From assembly GCA_964468655.1 (NCBI GenBank), contig CAYXUG010000048.1, positions 1 through 16,729 on the forward strand: a DNA stretch of 16,729 nucleotides. The letters run 5' to 3'. A program made the position numbers and the translations under genes. The notes under the pieces were generated by a model. That model did no database searches. It was given only the letters and a program-made list of their open reading frames with translations, and was not told where the DNA came from. This stretch comes from CAYXUG01 sp964468655. GTDB lineage: Bacteria > Fidelibacterota > Marinisomatia > Marinisomatales > CAYXUG01. How positions within the stretch are numbered: the first letter of the stretch is position 1; every line of letters begins with the position of its first letter. This document shows positions 7,907-14,716 of the stretch, piece by piece.

Positions 7907-9276
7907 TGCTTTGCGGTGTCATCCTTATCCTTGCGCCGGAACGGAAGGGAGAGAATTTTCTGCTCCTTAGTTGTTATGACAGACAGAATGATTCCCACCG
8001 AACCCAAAAGAACATTAGGTGTCCACATGGCGATAATAGGGGACAATAGATTTCTGTCAGCCAGTTCTTCTCCGCCGATGAGGAAAATCCAATAAATCAG
8101 GAAGAAACCGAAACTGAATGAAATGGATGTAACCAAACTTCCTTTTCTTGCCATAATCCCAAGCGGTGCGCCAATAAGGATAAAAACAATGCAGGCAACG
8201 GGAATGGAGAATTTTTTATGTTTTTCTACTCTTAAACGGTTTATGTTTTTCTCGTACCCCACGAACTGTTGGTAATCGCTGGATAAACGCTGGCTAAGTA
8301 TTTTCAAGGTGCGCTTTTTATTTTTCACCTGTTTTGATGTGAGTGTTGTATCCTGGATTAATTTTTCACCGTACAGATCAATTAATTCTTTAGCGCTTTT
8401 ATGGTCTTTTGGGACTTCATCCAGTTCAAATTCCTTTTCTATTTTTTTTCTGATTCTTTTCAAAATTTCTCCCTGTTTTTGGCGGTACGATTCTATTTTA
8501 TCGTTAATCATGGGAACCGTCATGTCTCTGTCACCTCTTGATGGATTGGAACTACTTTTGAGCATGAGGTCCTCAGCAGGTATTACAATCTGATGTTTTT
8601 CAAAAATAATTCGCCGGTAGTTCTGAAGATTCTGTGTATCCAATTCATGGATTTCACCATCAAAAAGCGTTAATAGAATGGCATCCTTCAGAGTTGAAAA
8701 AGTCCCTTCTTTGGCGTTGATTGAAGTCTGTGTTTTTGTCTGTTCCTTGCTGTAAATCCTGACGTCCTGATATTTTCCGTCTTTTTTGTCTTTTACAATG
8801 AGACTGTATTTTGGGAGTTCATCAATAAAGTATCCCGGTTCAATATTCAGGTCCGGGCGCTTCCGGTAAATGTCCCGATAGAGTTTTCGAGTTTTATGGT
8901 TCATTTCCGGCAGGATGAAATTGTTGAAATAGACAAGGGGACCCGCGATGACAAAACTGAAAATGAGCGCAGGTAGTAAAATTTTGGGAAAGCTGACTCC
9001 GGATGAACGGAGTGCGGTGACTTCATTATCCTCCGAGAGACGTCCAAACGCCATGAGTGTGGCAATGAGAACAGCCATTGGGATAGCAAGAGACAGTACC
9101 CATCCCATGTTCAGGAAAAGATATTCCAGCATAATAGACAAGGGCAATCCCTTGCCTAACAGACGGTCAATGGCTCTCAGGAAAAAATTGGTAAATAAAA
9201 GAAAAATGAGGATTAACAGCGCGTACGCAAAGGGAATAAAATGTTCTTTCAGGATATAGCGGGTGAGCAATTTCAT
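7903..9276 (-). CDS. LptF/LptG family permease (lipopolysaccharide export)
   Basis: The 457-residue protein is a transmembrane subunit of the LptB2FG exporter, which pulls LPS from the inner membrane into the periplasmic bridge. The N-terminal half has three hydrophobic helices (about 12-34, 50-75, 98-118) around the family stretch GRLSEDNEVTALRSSGVS (78-95), which contains the coupling helix. A beta-rich periplasmic jellyroll (about 145-245) follows, then a charged, probably coiled-coil insertion (about 255-345) of the kind found in longer FCB homologues, and finally three helices (about 350-440) with GIMARKG. LptF and LptG cannot be told apart here, so no symbol is given; the partner is not in the window. 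It precedes deoA with an ATGA overlap. No Shine-Dalgarno is visible before the ATG; the promoter must lie in the repeat-rich spacer upstream. Confidence 0.92.
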   Translation of the reverse strand: MKLLTRYILKEHFIPFAYALLILIFLLFTNFFLRAIDRLLGKGLPLSIMLEYLFLNMGWVLSLAIPMAVLIATLMAFGRLSEDNEVTALRSSGVSFPKILLPALIFSFVIAGPLVYFNNFILPEMNHKTRKLYRDIYRKRPDLNIEPGYFIDELPKYSLIVKDKKDGKYQDVRIYSKEQTKTQTSINAKEGTFSTLKDAILLTLFDGEIHELDTQNLQNYRRIIFEKHQIVIPAEDLMLKSSSNPSRGDRDMTVPMINDKIESYRQKQGEILKRIRKKIEKEFELDEVPKDHKSAKELIDLYGEKLIQDTTLTSKQVKNKKRTLKILSQRLSSDYQQFVGYEKNINRLRVEKHKKFSIPVACIVFILIGAPLGIMARKGSLVTSISFSFGFFLIYWIFLIGGEELADRNLLSPIIAMWTPNVLLGSVGIILSVITTKEQKILSLPFRRKDKDDTAKQ

Positions 9277-9369
9277 ATTGCGAAACTACATCAAATGTGT
9301 GATTGGTTACAAGAGTGAGGTTATGATTTGCCACGAAGATACGAAAACACAAAGAAAACAAAAAATAAT

Positions 9370-9425
9370 TAATATCCAATATCGAACATTCAATATCGAA
9401 TTTCGAACACCGAATGTCGAATTTT
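9370..9425. repeat. Degenerate AATATCGAA-type repeat array
   Basis: Five or six degenerate units follow each other: AATATCCAATATCGAACATT, then CAATATCGAATTTCGAACAC and CGAATGTCGAATTTT. The shared core is (A)TCGAA, spaced about 7 to 15 bases apart. It reads in both orientations because TCGA is self-complementary. A related palindrome ATCGA-TAT-TCGAT occurs near 4102-4116. Confidence 0.7.
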
Positions 9426-9458
9426 AAAGTTAAATGCCCAATGTAAATATCAAATTGT

Positions 9459-9535
9459 CCACAGGTCGAATCCACAGAGCACAGGCCTCCTTCGGAGAAC
9501 CTGCGGTGACTCGCCTATCGGCTGAGATCCTGTGG
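9459..9535. repeat. Foldable repeat-like segment with closing 7-bp stem
   Basis: CCACAGG (9459-9465) is the exact reverse complement of CCTGTGG (9529-9535). Inside lie a small hairpin CTCC-TTC-GGAG (about 9487-9497) and a partial pair CTCGCC/GGCTGAG. The sequence is more GC-rich than its surroundings. It could be a REP-like element or a structured RNA; there is no T-run after it on either strand, so a terminator is unlikely. Confidence 0.5.
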
Positions 9536-9610
9536 AAATATCGATTAACGATTTAAGAAATGACGGGCAAACCAGGGGGACACGGTGATAAAAATTAAGA
9601 TGTTCTGCCT

Positions 9611-9654
9611 AAAATCTTCTCCCCTATTGGGGGAGATTTAGAGGGGGATTTTAA
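9611..9654 (+). repeat. Short palindromic repeat, copy 4
   Basis: It has a stem TCTCCCC-TATTG-GGGGAGA followed by GATTTAGAGGGGGATTTT, the same hairpin-then-G-rich order as copy 3 at 4248-4294. It shows that the family is dispersed beyond the fumC-PBP spacer. Confidence 0.7.
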
Positions 9655-9708
9655 TCAATCTTAAATTACCAATTTTCAATCCCCAATCCAAAATCACAAA
9701 TCATCAAT

Positions 9709-9715
9709 AAAAAAA
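9709..9715 (-). terminator. T-run behind tRNA-His
   Basis: On the minus strand seven T follow one base after the mature tRNA 3' end. The acceptor/T-arm structure just before could act as the hairpin. No separate stem-loop is present, so this is only a candidate. Confidence 0.4.
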
Positions 9716-9716
9716 G

Positions 9717-9791
9717 GGTGAGGGAGGGGACTTGAACCCCCGACCACCAGGGCCACAACCTGGAGCTCTAACCTGCTGAGCTACCCCCACC
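9717..9791 (-). tRNA. tRNA-His (anticodon GUG)
   Basis: Read on the minus strand it folds into a full cloverleaf: acceptor GTGGGGG/CCCTCAC, D-stem GCTC/GAGC, anticodon stem CCAGG/CCTGG with loop TTGTGGC, five-base variable loop, and T-arm GGGGG-TTCAAGT-CCCCT. Anticodon GTG reads CAC and CAT. The identity is confirmed by the extra G at position -1 (base 9791) facing C73 (9717), the hallmark of tRNA-His. The 3' CCA is not encoded: C73 is followed by CT, so it must be added by a nucleotidyltransferase. Directly behind it is a run of seven T (complement of 9709-9715) that may end transcription. The gene stands alone. Confidence 0.96.
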
Positions 9792-9876
9792 ATATTCTAT
9801 TTCAAAAGACAAAATTTAATATGGGATTGCACTATTATCCTAAAAGAGACTTGATTTAAAACGGAAAAATTAAATA

Positions 9877-11121
9877 TTATCCTGTGGCATTGGCAATAAT
9901 TGCCGAAACCAGGTTGATGACATCCACAATTGATACTTCGCCATCCTGATTATAGTCCGAAATCAAATGTTCACACTTCGAAAAATCCTGGGGTGATGTG
10001 ATAATACTGATAACGCTGATAATATCGAGTATATCCAAATAACCGTCATTGTTTGCATCCCCGGCTGACCACGGTCCCTCGCAGACTGACTTGAATAAAA
10101 TCAGCTGAACGCTCATGTGATAAATGGGCTGGTAGTTATTGCAGTCCCCGAATACGCAGCAGGGAGACTGTCCCGTGCAGTCGGGGTTGTCAGGCCGGCA
10201 GCAGTTTTCATAGTCCTGGAGATTGTAATCAAATTCCATTGTGTCACCAGTGGTCAGAGCTGACATGATGTCAATATCTTCAGGATAGACAGCATCTCCC
10301 GGGCACCATCCCGCCCGGTTGTACGTCCACGTTCCGCCCTGAGGACTGCATTCATTCTGGGCGCAGTCGTACCGCCACAACAGCCAAGTATAGGAAAAAT
10401 CATCTGCTTCCACGGTATGGTTCAGTTGAGAAAATTCCGCTGCGTTCAGCGTGTTGCCTTGGCCATGCCCTGTGGTCACAACTCTCACATAAGCAGAATC
10501 TACATCCGGTTCAATGTAAACATTTTTGGGATATAGGAAATTTTCCACAGGATAGTTTGGATTCCCGATTAACAAATATCCGGTTTTGTACAGATTCACA
10601 ATATCATAAGGCACCAATTCCGTTACGCCTGTTGTATAAACAAAATCAATAGTCACAAGCCATCCTCGATCTCCGCCAATCCAGCTTTCGATAAACAAAC
10701 TGAGGACAACACTGTCCTGCAGCATTGCCTGATAATCTGTTACATCCAATGACCACGCGCAGGTGCCGGGATAATTCCCGCCGGTAATGTCGTAGGGAGT
10801 GATAAACCTCCCCAATTCAAAATATTCCGTAATGGGCGCACCGGTGGAATCCACTTCACCGGTATCATGGATTACTTCCAGCTTTCCCAATCTGTCCCAA
10901 GGATCGCAATCGCCGGGAGAACTTGGACAGCCGAGGGTAATTTCCATGGTAATGCTGGAAACTGCCACATCATCCGATGGAAAGACGAATGTATCTACAT
11001 GGGCCGTTGCCCAGTTGATAAATTCTTCTTCAAAAGTATTGACCACAAACGTATCAGCTGATACAGTATTAAAGAAGATAAAAAGTGAGACTATCAATAG
11101 ACAAATCTTGCTTCTGTGCAT
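9877..11121 (-). CDS. Secreted PNGase F-like glycoamidase with dockerin-like C-terminus
   Basis: This reads as a 414-residue exported protein related to peptide-N4-(N-acetyl-beta-glucosaminyl)asparagine amidase F, which cuts N-glycans from glycoprotein Asn. Compared from memory with Elizabethkingia PNGase F, conserved blocks occur in order: CDPWDR, ELGRFITPY, the IESW strand, AAEFSQLNHTV, and NRAGWCPG. All three acidic residues that matter in PNGase F (D60, E118, E206) have counterparts: D76, E145 and E229. The end carries two dockerin-like Ca2+ loops, DANNDGYLDILD (355-366) and DYNQDGEVSIVD (389-400). I chose the ATG at 11121 over one at 11133 because GAGGAAAG lies just ahead of it and it opens directly into a signal peptide cut after VSA (residue 22). 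Many Cys residues suggest disulphides. It diverges from the nitroreductase gene. Confidence 0.88.
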   Translation of the reverse strand: MHRSKICLLIVSLFIFFNTVSADTFVVNTFEEEFINWATAHVDTFVFPSDDVAVSSITMEITLGCPSSPGDCDPWDRLGKLEVIHDTGEVDSTGAPITEYFELGRFITPYDITGGNYPGTCAWSLDVTDYQAMLQDSVVLSLFIESWIGGDRGWLVTIDFVYTTGVTELVPYDIVNLYKTGYLLIGNPNYPVENFLYPKNVYIEPDVDSAYVRVVTTGHGQGNTLNAAEFSQLNHTVEADDFSYTWLLWRYDCAQNECSPQGGTWTYNRAGWCPGDAVYPEDIDIMSALTTGDTMEFDYNLQDYENCCRPDNPDCTGQSPCCVFGDCNNYQPIYHMSVQLILFKSVCEGPWSAGDANNDGYLDILDIISVISIITSPQDFSKCEHLISDYNQDGEVSIVDVINLVSAIIANATG

Positions 11122-11145
11122 TTCTTTCCTCATTTTTATAAACCA

Positions 11146-11173
11146 ATTATAGTAAAAATTTTACTGTAAACAA
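11146..11173 (-). promoter_or_regulatory. Candidate promoter of the PNGase F-like gene, with palindrome
   Basis: On the minus strand TTGTTT (11168-11173) and a perfect TATAAT (11146-11151) are 16 bases apart, 25 bases from the chosen start. A perfect 15-bp palindrome AGTAAAA-A-TTTTACT at 11151-11165 fills the spacer and could be an operator. On the plus strand TTTACT (11160-11165) and TATTTT (11183-11188) are 17 bases apart, a weaker candidate for the divergent nitroreductase gene. Confidence 0.45.
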
Positions 11174-11236
11174 AATAACGAATATTTTGGAGCAATTGCA
11201 AAAAATAAATGGAAGTCAATCAGGGAGAGAAATTGT

Positions 11237-11911
11237 ATGAGCCAAACCGCCGGGAAACCCATATTTAACAATTTAGACCACTGGATTTATGCAGAAGTGG
11301 AAATTAAAACGCGTGTGTCGAATTATTTAGAACTCATGAAATCCCGCAGAAGTGTGCGGGATTTTTCTGATAAACCTGTTTCTATCGAAATCATAAGAAC
11401 AATTGTAGAAACTGCCATGTCGGCACCTTCTGGAGCCAATAAGCAGCCGTGGACATTTGTCATCGTCCAAAATCAGGAAATAAAACGCAAGATCAGACTG
11501 GCAGCGGAAAAAGAGGAAAAGGAAAATTATGATCACAGATTTACAGATAAATGGCTGGAGGATTTGAACCAGTTCGGCACTGACTGGCACAAGGAATTTC
11601 TTGAAACTGCGCCATACCTGATTGTCATTTTTAAAAAGGTCTATGACGTTGATGAAGAGGGAAAACATAAAAATTATTATGTGAATGAGTCTGTTGGGAT
11701 TGCAGCGGGATTTTTACTGGCAGCCATTCATAACGCCGGTTTGGTTGCACTCACTCACACGCCCAGCCCCATGGGATTTTTATCTGAAATTCTCGAAAGA
11801 CCGGAAAATGAAAAACCATTTCTTCTCATTCCGGTGGGATACCCCAAGGCAGATGCAATGGTACCGGTCCTAAATAAAAAGACGTTTGATGAAGCTGTTG
11901 TTGTGATTTAA
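11237..11911 (+). CDS. Nitroreductase-family flavoprotein, iodotyrosine dehalogenase (IYD)-like
   Basis: The 224-residue protein has the FMN-binding marks of the nitroreductase fold: SRRSVRDFSDKP (36-47), SAPSGANKQPWTFV (62-75), and THTPSPMG (173-180) before GRP-type ILERPENEKPFLLIPVGYP. Unlike ordinary nitroreductases it has the lid triad by which iodotyrosine dehalogenases hold the amino-acid end of halotyrosine: E94, Y98 and K119, with spacings of 4 and 21 residues that equal those of human IYD (E157, Y161, K182). Reductive removal of iodine, bromine or chlorine from tyrosine, using reduced FMN, is therefore the best guess. There is no membrane anchor, so it is a soluble bacterial form. 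AGGGAGAG seven bases before the ATG is a strong ribosome-binding site. It is monocistronic and divergent from the PNGase F-like gene. Confidence 0.88.
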   Translation: MSQTAGKPIFNNLDHWIYAEVEIKTRVSNYLELMKSRRSVRDFSDKPVSIEIIRTIVETAMSAPSGANKQPWTFVIVQNQEIKRKIRLAAEKEEKENYDHRFTDKWLEDLNQFGTDWHKEFLETAPYLIVIFKKVYDVDEEGKHKNYYVNESVGIAAGFLLAAIHNAGLVALTHTPSPMGFLSEILERPENEKPFLLIPVGYPKADAMVPVLNKKTFDEAVVVI

Positions 11912-11993
11912 CGGTTCTAAGAATGTTAGATGGGTCAATTCCCCCTTAGGACATCCCATGCAATGTGCTATAGTTTATGGTACAACAGGAGCG

Positions 11994-12017
11994 TTTGTTC
12001 TTTTGTTCTTTTGTTAT
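11994..12017. repeat. Tandem 8-bp repeat at the end of hicB
   Basis: TTTGTTCT occurs twice and TTTGTTAT once in direct succession. The last unit includes the hicB stop codon (12014-12016, minus strand). Copy-number slippage here could alter the very end of HicB. Confidence 0.75.
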
Positions 12018-12409
12018 TGTCTTTGGAACAAGTTCAGTCCGGAAAGTTCTTGTCCAATTTGATGAATACCTTTCAAAATCTTGTTCGTCTGTTTTTCAGA
12101 AGGTTTTTTATGTCCTTGAACATATTGTGATAGTAATGTGGGATTCATGCCGATTTTTTCTGCAAGGAATTTAGCATTCAGCACTTTGTAGTACTGAAAA
12201 AACTGCTGCAGGTCGATATCAAATATTATATTCCTGCGTGTAATTTTCACATCCTTTCCCTCGAAGTACAATTCTGCTGCCTCAATTGTATTATTGATGA
12301 GTTCGGGAATTGTTTTACCGGTTGTGTAGATAAAATCATTATTCGAATAAGCTGAAAAACCGGTGTCCGTTTTTTCAACAGTCATTGTTATTTTTTTGTA
12401 CTTTGCCAT
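12014..12409 (-). CDS. hicB: HicB-family antitoxin with C-terminal DNA-binding domain
   Basis: The 131-residue protein directly follows the HicA-like gene with four bases between them. The N-terminal half (about 1-60) is a degraded RNase H-like HicB fold: an ITMTVEKTDTGFSAYS strand pair, then a helix TIPELINNTIEAAELYFEG. Residues about 76-121 form a helix-turn-helix, KFLAEKIGMNPTLLSQYVQG being the recognisable core, of the Xre/Cro type. HicB binds and blocks HicA and represses the operon. The order toxin-antitoxin and the HTH-bearing form match HicAB loci of Bacteroidota. The end of the gene runs into an 8-bp tandem repeat. Confidence 0.88.
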   Translation of the reverse strand: MAKYKKITMTVEKTDTGFSAYSNNDFIYTTGKTIPELINNTIEAAELYFEGKDVKITRRNIIFDIDLQQFFQYYKVLNAKFLAEKIGMNPTLLSQYVQGHKKPSEKQTNKILKGIHQIGQELSGLNLFQRQ

Positions 12410-12413
12410 AGTC

Positions 12414-12602
12414 TTATTTTTTTATTCCTGCATCTTTTAAAATTTTCTTTTCTAGTCCTTTACCAACTTCCTGACTGCCATGATTCGGAAAGATAATTGT
12501 CCCGGATTTGGTATCGTGTCTCATTTTTACATGCGAACCTTTCTGCGAAACAGGGTACCACCCATTTTTGGTCAGGATTCGGTACAATTGTGAACATTTC
12601 AT
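12414..12602 (-). CDS. hicA: HicA-family mRNA interferase toxin
   Basis: The 62-residue protein has the complete double-stranded RNA-binding-like HicA fold: helix, then NGWYPVSQKGSHVKMRHD, then TIIFPNHGSQEVGKGLEKKILKDAGI. The catalytic His lies in GSH at position 24 and the second conserved stretch P-N-H is at 39-41. HicA cleaves mRNA independently of ribosomes and inhibits growth when HicB is lost. The ATG is preceded by AAAGGA four to nine bases upstream. The length is standard for the family, and no lesion is visible, so it is probably active. Confidence 0.9.
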   Translation of the reverse strand: MKCSQLYRILTKNGWYPVSQKGSHVKMRHDTKSGTIIFPNHGSQEVGKGLEKKILKDAGIKK

Positions 12603-12632
12603 TTAATCCTTTTTCTGGATTTTGTCTTCTAT

Positions 12633-12656
12633 AAAGGTAAATAATAATTTACTTTT
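12633..12656. promoter_or_regulatory. Palindromic operator candidate upstream of hicAB
   Basis: GTAAAT-AATA-ATTTAC (12637-12652) is a perfect 6+4+6 inverted repeat, extended by AAA/TTT on both sides with one mismatched pair. It lies about 35 bases ahead of hicA, overlapping the spacer behind a TTGTTA that could be a -35 box. This is where HicB would be expected to bind for autorepression. Confidence 0.5.
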
Positions 12657-12684
12657 TAACAAGGGTTATTTTTAAGATTCGACA

Positions 12685-13878
12685 TTATTTTTCTAAGTTT
12701 ACTTTGTATTTCGATGGTATTATACAAATATTTGTTAAATTTCCCTTAATTTTCAATACTTTCCCTTTTTCAGTTATTTCGTTATACTCATAAACTCGAT
12801 ACAAGAAATAATTATCTTTTTCAATTTTGCTTCTTTCTAATTCGTTTCTTGTCACAAAGAACGTTGAAATTTTATTTCCTTCTGTAGTTTTTACTTCAAT
12901 GTATTTAGCATTACCATTTAAGTCGTAGGATAAGACATCATATCCTAAACCGTCTCCTTTGTCTTTTGCAACGTGTTTCACTTTTTCTGCTAATTTTTCT
13001 TTTCCATTTTTTTCTAAAAATTCCTTCTCGTGTTTTAACACCCAAATTTCTCCTAAATCTCCGATTCTTTTATTTTCAATATTATTTTGGATATGGTTTG
13101 TAAATCTTGGTGTAAAGTTTGGGTTATCAATCATAGAAAATAGACTATTTGCTAAAACATCTTTTTCTGCTAAAATTTCCGATTTGGGAGTATCTTTTAA
13201 TTGTAATTTGTCCAAATGCTGAACAACTGCATAGATAAAGTCTTGGGTTAGAATATTATAATTTCTGTCTCTGTAACAACTCCTATCAAGTCTGTCTTCG
13301 TGTAAGAATAATAAATCCTGGTCTTTTTCAATCTCGTATCTTACTAATTCACAAAGATTTTGAAATTGACTAATATTTTCAATTTTTCCACCTTTTGGGT
13401 GATAAGTGTAGTTTACTTTCTCTGAAAAAGTATTAAACATTTTAAATTTATAGAAAAAATATCTTTCAGGATATTTCAATGCTAAATAAACAACTATCGC
13501 TCTATGGTCTTGATAATCATTTTTAAGTTCTGGAAAGTTACTCTTACTTAAATTTTTAAATTCACTACGAAAATTTTCAATTCTTTCTAAATAGTTAAAG
13601 TCTTCATCATAAAGTATTTTAAACATTTCTCTTAATTGTTCCTGAGATTTTTCCGCATTTTTTAAGAGCATTCGTTTAGGGAAATACAATCTTGAATCAA
13701 GTAAATTGTCAGATTTATTCAAAGACAATTCAAGGTTTTCATAGAATTTAGAAGCATTAATGTCAAAATAATCTTGAAATTGTTTAATTGCGTGCCATTT
13801 ATATATTTCTTGTTTATGAACTCTGTTAAATTCCTTTTTGTATTCTTCTATGTATGATTTAACTAATTGAATATTCAT
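12685..13878 (-). CDS. DUF3883-domain protein, putative PD-(D/E)XK nuclease with McrB-like N-terminal region
   Basis: The 397-residue protein ends in a DUF3883 domain (about 268-385). Its core fits a restriction-endonuclease fold: E277 in GDLGEIWVL, D314 in GLGYDVLSYD, and E328-V-K330 in KYIEVKTT, followed by FFVTRNELERS and YFLYRVYEY. The N-terminal 150 residues are helical and charged (KWHAIKQFQDYFDI, NLLDSRLYFPKRML, MFKILYDEDFNYLERI, YPERYFFYKFKMF). From memory this resembles the leading domain of some McrB-type AAA+ restriction proteins; the AAA+ domain itself is absent. Residues 150-265 are not recognised. The gene is strikingly AT-rich with many AAA, TTT and ATA codons, unlike the housekeeping genes, so it is probably acquired. 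A role in defence against foreign DNA is inferred; no partner methylase or ATPase is adjacent. Only HicAB lies downstream. Confidence 0.72.
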   Translation of the reverse strand: MNIQLVKSYIEEYKKEFNRVHKQEIYKWHAIKQFQDYFDINASKFYENLELSLNKSDNLLDSRLYFPKRMLLKNAEKSQEQLREMFKILYDEDFNYLERIENFRSEFKNLSKSNFPELKNDYQDHRAIVVYLALKYPERYFFYKFKMFNTFSEKVNYTYHPKGGKIENISQFQNLCELVRYEIEKDQDLLFLHEDRLDRSCYRDRNYNILTQDFIYAVVQHLDKLQLKDTPKSEILAEKDVLANSLFSMIDNPNFTPRFTNHIQNNIENKRIGDLGEIWVLKHEKEFLEKNGKEKLAEKVKHVAKDKGDGLGYDVLSYDLNGNAKYIEVKTTEGNKISTFFVTRNELERSKIEKDNYFLYRVYEYNEITEKGKVLKIKGNLTNICIIPSKYKVNLEK

Positions 13879-14226
13879 TTTTCTCGTTTTTCTTGCAAAC
13901 CGTTAACAACTTAATAAACTCTATTATTAATGGGGGTGCTACCAAAATTATTCATTAACATTGTCCAAATTATCACCATCAATTTAATGAAATAAATTTA
14001 AAGTTTCTTTTAACTGAATTGAGGATGTAATCTAACAAAATGGTATATTTTAAACAAACTGTTCATGCACTATATGGTTTATCCTCAGTAGATTAACGCT
14101 TGTTCAAATGAGTTATTTTTAAGAAAGCAATATATCAGTTAGGGGAAAAATAGGCATTCAGAAGATCCGTCATCAAAGATATTTGAGATTCTAAAAAAAA
14201 CAATAACCAATATTTAAGAAAATTAA
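13879..14226. other. 348-bp AT-rich spacer between divergent genes
   Basis: It separates the minus-strand nuclease-like gene from the plus-strand thioesterase, so it must carry both promoters. I see no coding frame, strong palindrome or repeat. A plain GAGAAAA precedes the nuclease-like start, and no Shine-Dalgarno precedes the thioesterase start. Confidence 0.5.
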
Positions 14227-14637
14227 ATGCCCTTACCAAAATTAAATAAAAGTGATTTTTATTATTTTGTTACTATGGAAACTCGCTGGAAGGATATGGA
14301 TGCCTTGGGCCACATGAACAATGCGATCTATCTAACCTACTCAGAATCAGCCCGGCTGGAATGGTGCCTTCAAAATGGTTTTGATGAACCGCCGTTTATT
14401 GTTGTTTCCATTAAGGTGGATTATTTAAAGCAGCTTAAACATCCTGCAACACTCCATGTAGGACAAAAAATTTCAAGAGTCGGCAGTTCAAGTTTTGATT
14501 TTTTAAGCGCCGTTTTCAAGAATGATGAAACCGAACCGACAGCGGTGATACTCACCACCCTGGTCTGTTTCGATTACGAAACACAAAAAACAGTTGCGGT
14601 ACCCCAATTGATTAAAGATCAATTTAAGGAAAAATGA
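14227..14637 (+). CDS. Hotdog-fold acyl-CoA thioesterase (4HBT/YbgC type)
   Basis: The 136-residue cytoplasmic protein is a full-length single hotdog domain. The N-terminal motif RWKDMDALGHMNNAIYLTYS (20-39), followed by ESARLEW, is the 4-hydroxybenzoyl-CoA thioesterase signature, with catalytic Asp D25 in the D-x-D-x-x-GH-x-NN box and E40 on the central helix. IVVSIKVDYLKQLKHPATLHVG is the next conserved strand pair. Hydrolysis of an acyl-CoA or acyl-ACP thioester is expected; chain specificity is not readable. It stands alone, with no Tol-Pal genes nearby as would fit true YbgC. No Shine-Dalgarno precedes the ATG. Confidence 0.9.
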   Translation: MPLPKLNKSDFYYFVTMETRWKDMDALGHMNNAIYLTYSESARLEWCLQNGFDEPPFIVVSIKVDYLKQLKHPATLHVGQKISRVGSSSFDFLSAVFKNDETEPTAVILTTLVCFDYETQKTVAVPQLIKDQFKEK

Positions 14638-14716
14638 GGCGACTCACTTTAGGTCCAACATGAAGAACCGGAAAGAGTCAATGAATTGATGATTAAATTT
14701 TTTTAGGAATGATTTG

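Larger units (their letters stand above)
9277..9716. other. 440-bp repeat-rich spacer upstream of the permease operon
   Basis: No coding frame is supported. From the permease side it holds about 50 bases of leader, a CCACGAAGATACGAAAACAC stretch (a motif often found in dispersed environmental repeats), the TCGAA array, a foldable segment, one short palindromic repeat (9611-9654), then AT-rich sequence running into the tRNA 3' end. All of this sits where the permease promoter should be. Confidence 0.6.

Noticed and set aside
9459..9535. Riboswitch or known ncRNA in the foldable spacer segment
   Set aside because: I cannot match it to a known riboswitch core, and its context among dispersed repeats favours a repeat element.
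11912..12013. Terminator between the dehalogenase-like gene and hicB
   Set aside because: Only a 5-bp ATGGG/CCCAT pair with a long loop is present and no T-run follows it in the right place.
12665..14123. Identical 12-mer GTTATTTTTAAG on both sides of the nuclease-like gene (12665-12676 and 14112-14123) as possible insertion repeats
   Set aside because: The match does not extend beyond 12 bases and both copies lie in low-complexity AT-rich sequence, where chance matches are likely.
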